DNA of 64,000 bases from Pezicula radicicola (Eukaryota; Ascomycota; Leotiomycetes; Helotiales; Dermateaceae). Below, in pieces: positions 58,002 to 64,000 of this stretch. Numbering within the stretch: position 1 is the stretch's first letter; each line of letters begins with the position of its first letter. The stretch spans positions 36,020 through 100,019 of the forward strand of contig PDUO01000023.1 of NCBI GenBank assembly GCA_003008705.1, in the 5' to 3' direction. The notes beneath the pieces are model-generated. The model saw only the letters and a program-made list of their open reading frames with translations. It was not told where the DNA came from and ran no database searches. The position numbers and the translations under genes were made by a program.

Positions 58002-60300
58002 TTTGTGAACCTTTCGAGTGAAGTAGGAGAAGTAGGGGCAGCAGTTTCAAACAGGATTGCTTGCAAGGTGCTGTTTGTTTCTTGACCTAGCACTGTAGAC
58101 TGTATATAAAGCTAGCTATACGTTAGACCTTGTTTGGTTCGCATTTTCAGACGTCAGACGTCCTTTTTAGGTGATATAACTGTTGGTATCACAGGCCTAT
58201 AGGTTAATACAGGGGTTTACGTAAACGTAGGGGTCTTGGTTGTTAGTTTATAATTTAGTTGTATTCTCTAGATAGATAGTATAGAACTCTAAGGATATAC
58301 CTTGCCTCTATACTAACCCTAATTAGGTAAGCGTAAGACGCCTACAAACTATATATATACGTAATATTACTATTACTAGTAACTTCTCTTTTATAGTTTA
58401 TAATATTACTAAACTATTAAACCTTTTTTATAGTAACTAAAGAAAGTCTTTATAATATTAAAAGAATATTATTATAGTATTTATATAAAAGAAAGTAAAT
58501 AATTTAGTTATATAAAAGGAAATCCCTTATTACTTAACTTAACTCTTTACTTAAATTATTAGATAGTTTATATTAAAGAACTTCTTAAGTATCTTATTTA
58601 GAGTAGTTTTTATTATTATATTAGTAGAGTTATCTTAGCTATTAATCTACTAAATCTTTTAAAGCTTATAATATTTATAAGATTATTAAATTATTATAAT
58701 ATTAATTATTAAGTATTTCTCTTTTATAGTTCTAAGTTTAACTAGATATTTATAAAGTAAATATAAATTTATATAAATAATTATAAGTATTATTAGAAAT
58801 CTAAGTTATTTAGTAATTATATAAATAGTTATATTAATAGTATAAACTATATTGTTTCTTATAACTATTTTATAGATTTTAGAAGCTAGAATACTATATA
58901 TTACCTACTTACTCTTAGTTAAACTCTAGTAAATAAGGTTGTCTTTAATCTTAAATTAGTCTTTATTTATAGATTTATTTATAAAGATAATCTTATATCT
59001 AATTTAAGAACTTAAATCTTTATTATTAGTAAATAATCTATCTATAAAAATAAACAATTTAGTATTTATAAGATTAATTATAATATAGTTAATACTATAA
59101 TCTAAGTTCTTTATCTACTAGTTAATCTACTTATTTAGGTTTTTAATATCTTTATTTATAGACTTCTAATATTAAACTATAACTAATAGATTAAATAATA
59201 CTTCTAGTTAGTAAATTATAATAATATATACTATATAAGTATACTATTCTATATACTCTTATTATATATTTATAGATTTAAAATTAATTAATCTAAGTTT
59301 CTTACTTTATTATTTTTATTAGAATTATAGAATCTTATCTTATTAACTTAAGATATATCTATTAAACAAAAGAGGATTTTCTAGAGTTAGTTTCTTTTTT
59401 AATTTAGTTAAAAACTTAGCTTTTTATAGTTCTTCTTCTTTTATAACTAAGAATTCTTTTATAATAATAATTAAAGTATTATTTATTTATATTCTAATAA
59501 TTCTAAAGGTGTCTTTTATTATTATAACTAATAAATAAAGATTATATATTAAAGTAATTATTAAAAGTCTCTTTTTATAGTACTTATAATAAGTCGTCTA
59601 TTAGTAAGTTCTTACTTTTAGGATTTTATATAATAGTTTTTATATAATTATTATTATTCTTTTAGAGTATAGATAACTAATTTACTTTAAAGGGTATATA
59701 AGGATTAATTAATTTAAGAATATAATTAACTAGATATAAGCTTAAATAATATCTTTAAGCTAGATATAAATATTCTTATTATAAAGCTAAAGAAGACTTA
59801 GTATTAATACTATAAGTACTCTCTAACTAGCTCTTTAAATTATTAGTAATTAAGTAAGAATAACCTCTTTTTTAGTATTATTATATACTTAGATAACTAG
59901 TTTTAACTTTTTATAAAAAGATTTTATAGCTTTACCTTTTATCTTATTAACTAATCTAGAATTAAAGATATAAATACTATTATTGGAATAATAGTTTATT
60001 TCAGCTATATCCACACGGTCATATAGTGGTCTATACTCTGTTTCAGGGTAGAGTACAACTTTATATATTATAGATAGAATAGAAGAAGACGAATAATTCA
60101 ATACAATAAATAAACTATAGTAATACAGAGATATTACTATTTAGTATATATATACTATTGAACTATATCCCCTAGTTCAACCAATACTGATTAGTAGTTA
60201 ACTATAACTATGATGTTCTATATACGAATTTATAGAAAACTATAGATCAGAAAGGTGGCCTTATTAGAAGAGATATATATACAAGAGAAGGATCTTAATT

Positions 60301-60450
60301 AGGAACTTATACTACTCTTTAAGAAAACTAGCTTATACGTTTTATACTAATAGATATTAAAATTATAAGTAGGAACTTATACTACTACTTGGAGATACTT
60401 TGGAAGATATTAAAACCAGGGGAAGACTTTAATTAGGAACTTATACTACT
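60301..60450. repeat. Three direct copies of a 16-bp word
   Basis: The word aggaacttatactact occurs at 60301, 60371 and 60435, spaced 70 and 64 bases apart; copies one and three are also preceded by aatt. The repeats lie before the recognisable gag part of the retrotransposon, where a long terminal repeat or leader would be expected. Confidence 0.55.
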
Positions 60451-61269
60451 CTTCGAAGACAACTTCTATATAGATAAGATGATTATACTACCTATTACTA
60501 TATACGAGATTAACTCTGATCTTTAGGGAGGAAAGTTTAGGGTAGATATAGAGGACAAGGATAAGGCTAGTACTATACTTTATATAAATATATATATTCT
60601 TTATATAATTATAGTTTAGGAGAGGAATAATATCAAGGATAATATATTATAGGAGGATTTTTAGGATACTTTTTATGAATAGTTAGTTGAATTATTCTAG
60701 AAGGTATCTCGAGAGGTAATTATTCATCTCTATATATTTCTACTAAAATATAGAGTTTGGATTAAAAAGAGGACAGGGTCTATAATGTATATTATAATAT
60801 TACTGGAGGTATTATAAGTGGAGGAACAATATAAGTGGATAAGGGAGGAAGTAGAAACAATTGTTTAGGTATATAATAAAGAGTTTATATTAAGGTTTTG
60901 ATAATTACTCAAGGATAAGGGGAGGATATATATATAAGTATAGGACTAAAGAGATAGAGTATAATAAATAGTTGAGATAGAGGAAAACCAATGGGAGTAT
61001 AAGCTCTATATAAGGGAGAGGGATAATAGAGAAGTTTTATATCTCGATCCCAAGATATAAACCTAATCTCGACTTATACCTACAACTACTTAGTACAACG
61101 GTCTAAACCTAATAATTGAGTAATAGATACAAGAAAGAACTCTATACGAACTATATCGTTAATTCATAACTCTATAATATTCATTTATAACTCTATCACC
61201 TCTAGAAACAAGGATATAGCCGTAAAATCTTCAATTTAGTAACCTAACTCTAGAATAAACTCAAAATCC

Positions 61270-64000
61270 CGATAATATATAATTTTAACAGAGGATAGTA
61301 AAGTTACTTATAGATCTAATGAAGATCTATAGTAATAATAATCAGAAGTATAGAGGAAATATATACAATATTCTTGATATTAAATTATAGGTCTTCTATG
61401 ATTATTATATAAAAATTAGATTAGACGAAGATAGATACTACCTTATATTTTCTATAATACTTAAGGATAAAGCTTCTGAATTCTACTATAATAAGATCTC
61501 CAGACGAAGATATAGCTTTACTGAAATAATCTATATAACGAAGATATACTTCGAGACGGAGGAGAAAAGGTAGTTGTATCTTATAGAATAGAGAGATACA
61601 AAGCTTGGAACTATTATCCAGAAATACCCTGACTAGTCAAGACTTGAATACCTTGAAATACTCTTTAATAAACTTTGTATAGTATAACGAGGATTACTGA
61701 ATAAGTACTAAAATGAATATAGCCTTCGAGACCAAGTACTTAATACTTACTAGGATATTAAGGAGTATAGCTATATACTATTTAAACCATCAATGACTTT
61801 TGAAGGACTATATACTAAACTATATACTATAGTTAGTACTAAAGTATAAACTAAATAATCTTCTTTTTATCAAGGTAGAGAAGAGGACTATAAGGTAGAA
61901 TAAAACTAGATAGATAGAACCTATAGAGACCAACGATTAAGATATCTACCCTATATAAACCAAGACTTTCGTGGAAATAGTAGTAAAGGAGGAAATTTAC
62001 CAGGGAATTACCAAAGGAACCGGAATTTCTAAGGAGAATCAGATAAGAAATACTATATATATAAAAGACCGGGATATTGGTCTATAAAGTATACTAAAGA
62101 AGAATATACAAAGGTATATAGAAAGTTCAAGGAATAACTAGTTATAGAGTATAGAATCATAGATATAAAGGAGCTCCAATAATTTCTCTATAACTATAAA
62201 GGAATACTATATACTTTATACAAAGATAAAGAAGACAGGGACAAGGACCAACCCTTAGTCTCTAATATATATATAATAACCTTAATTACTGATATACTAT
62301 ATCAGGTCTTCATAACAGAACTTAGTGAAGTAGACGGAATATAAATAGTTACTAAATTAGAGGACTAGTCTACTACTTATATTATAATAAGAGAGGATTT
62401 AAGATAGAAGTATATTCCATATAATATAGACGCCTTTATATATAATCATAGATAGTCGTCAAGTATCTTCCAAGGAATAATACTAGATATAGGAGTATCA
62501 GGAGTTTCGATAATTAGGGAATAATAATTTATTATACTATAAAAGCTTGATCCAACTATTTAACTTAACTATATAAAAGTAAATAATAATATCATCAAGT
62601 TTAGAAAGGGATCAATAATATCAATGGGAATAATTACTATACAAACCCTAATTAGCCTAGTTACTACTTATATCATAGATATATTAACTCTGTTTTTACT
62701 ATATATCCAAGATATAGATTAAATGAATATATATTTTAATAATATATAGAACTATATTATCTAAAATAGTAAGAGAATACCGATTATTAGGAAATAGGGA
62801 CACCTATTTATACTATTATAAGACAACGAGATAGCCCTAGTATACTACTATCTAATAGAAGCAGAGATCTATATACTATATCGCTGATTTAGATACCCTT
62901 TAGCCTAAAGGTTGAAATCAGTCCTAGATAGGGTAGAATATAAGGTAGATATAGAGATAATATAGAAAATAATAAAATTCTATAAATATTATTAATTATA
63001 TTTGAAATCACTAGGGAGATTCAAGTTCTTAATAAAAGATAAGATCGATTTCAATTACTCTGTACTAGTTGATATTATATACTTGGATGGTAAACCAGTT
63101 CTATATATTATAGATAAAGCTACTATATTCGGTATAGTAAGGTTTCTGAAAGATATTACAATAAAAATAATATAGAATATACTCTGTATATACTAGATAG
63201 ATATATACCTTGGTCTACCGGACTACTTTATCTACGATATAGGAAAGAACTTCTCTTTAGTAGAATTTAAGTAGAATACTCGAACCATAGCTATAGAGGT
63301 AAAAGAAATTCTAGTTGAAGTTTATAATAGTATTAGTAAAGTTGAGAGATATTATACTCCGTTAAGACGTATATATAAAATACTATAAAAGGAGTTAAAA
63401 GATAAACTTCTTGAAAAAGAATTTATCCTTTAGATAGTAGTAAAAGCTATCAATAACTCTATAGGACTAAATAGACTTATCCCAACCCTTCTTATATTTA
63501 GTACTTACCCAAGGATATACAAAGATAATATACCTTCGCTATCGATGGTAAAGAGAGTAAAAGTACTTAATAATATAATAAAGGAAGTATATAAGATATA
63601 TATATAAAGATAAATCAATGATATAGTATTAATATAGAATAGTCCTTATATAACGGAAATACTAGACCTACTACTCCTCTTAAATATTAAAGTTTGGAGA
63701 GAGGATAGTAGATAGAAAGGACTATATAAACTATTAGTAATTATAGGGGAGATATATACTATAGATATACTATATAGACCTACTAATTTTAGATCAACTA
63801 TAGTAAAACCTTTCTTTATCAAAGAAATTTGGATAAAATCATAGGCTTTGGAAGTAACGGATATAACTCTAGAGGTAGCTCAGAAAATAATATAACCCTA
63901 GGAGTAGACCCAAGGATAGAAAGTACCTATAGTTGTAATACCTCGGAAGAGTATATAAAACCTAGAATAAAATATATCTAAATTATTTAGGACTATATTA
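61270..64000 (+). mobile_element. Decayed Copia-order LTR retrotransposon (gag, protease, integrase), continues beyond window
   Basis: Plus-strand frames, interrupted by many stops, show a gag-like helical part (61300-61850). A zinc-knuckle region at 62045-62110 has its Cys and His positions changed to Tyr (KKYYIYKRPGYWSIKYT). Next come a protease-like site (ILDIGVSGVS, about 62480), a pre-integrase region (about 62880-62960), an integrase core (FNYSVLVDIIYLDGKPVLYI; ATIFGIVRFLKD; IDIYLGLPDYFIYDIGKNF) at about 63000-63400 and an integrase tail to 63850. The order protease-integrase without an intervening reverse transcriptase fits Ty1/Copia-type elements; the reverse transcriptase should lie past 64000. 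Stops are TAG, TAA or TGA where Gln, Trp or Arg codons are expected, as after RIP. The element is dead. Confidence 0.75.

Larger units (their letters stand above)
58150..64000. repeat. Extremely A+T-rich block (RIP-like decay)
   Basis: Composition changes sharply at about 58150-58300, after which the DNA is mostly TA, AT and AA steps with few G or C, to the window end. Almost no frame exceeds 70 codons. Between 58300 and 60200 nothing is recognisable. From about 61300 the text reads as a decayed retrotransposon with Gln, Trp and Arg codons turned to stops. This is the footprint of repeat-induced point mutation. Confidence 0.8.

Noticed and set aside
1..64000. CRISPR arrays, rRNA genes, bacterial-type operon signals
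   Set aside because: No regularly spaced repeats with unique spacers, no rRNA-like conserved blocks, and genes have eukaryotic introns.

Overview
The window looks like nuclear DNA of a filamentous ascomycete, most likely a leotiomycete, though I infer the class only from gene style. Genes carry short GT-AG introns of about 50-80 bases, several with a TACTAAC-like branch site. The protein families are typical of filamentous fungi: HET, HeLo-like, DHA2 and Dal5 transporters, laccase, P450, and ankyrin proteins with a Fungal_N-type head. The last 6 kb is extremely A+T-rich, with stop codons and Cys/His-to-Tyr changes of the kind left by repeat-induced point mutation (RIP).

Layout. 1-8.7 kb: an ankyrin protein cut by the left edge, a DUR3-type urea transporter, and a divergently transcribed FMN-dependent NtaA/SnaA-type monooxygenase. 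9-28 kb: an unusual block of three giant intron-poor genes and one lectin-like gene. These are (i) a 7.1 kb gene with a ComEC-like metallo-beta-lactamase head, a long beta-rich body and a DUF6603-like region, broken by one in-frame TAG; (ii) a 1385-residue single-exon gene; (iii) an AAL-type six-bladed propeller gene; and (iv) a 1121-residue single-exon gene transcribed the other way. 28-31 kb: an SRPK-like kinase and a Ser-rich, probably GPI-anchored wall protein. 33.6-41 kb: a Dal5-family MFS permease, a zinc-binding membrane protein with a probable frameshift, and a DHA2 multidrug MFS pump. 43-47.6 kb: a head-to-head pair of an intact kinase with a ZZ finger and a HeLo-like/pseudokinase protein. 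48-58 kb: decayed coding relics, a complete secreted laccase, a DUF3632 remnant, a complete P450 and a broken HET gene. 58.1-64 kb: A+T-rich DNA holding a decayed Copia-order retrotransposon that runs off the right edge.

The two regions most worth following are the 9-28 kb giant-gene module, which looks like a bacterial-type multi-gene system kept together in a fungus, and the kinase/HeLo-pseudokinase pair, whose parts resemble those of an inducible cell-death switch. Every function is read from sequence motifs and family memory; no searches were run. Intron positions were placed by hand from splice motifs and checked for reading-frame closure.
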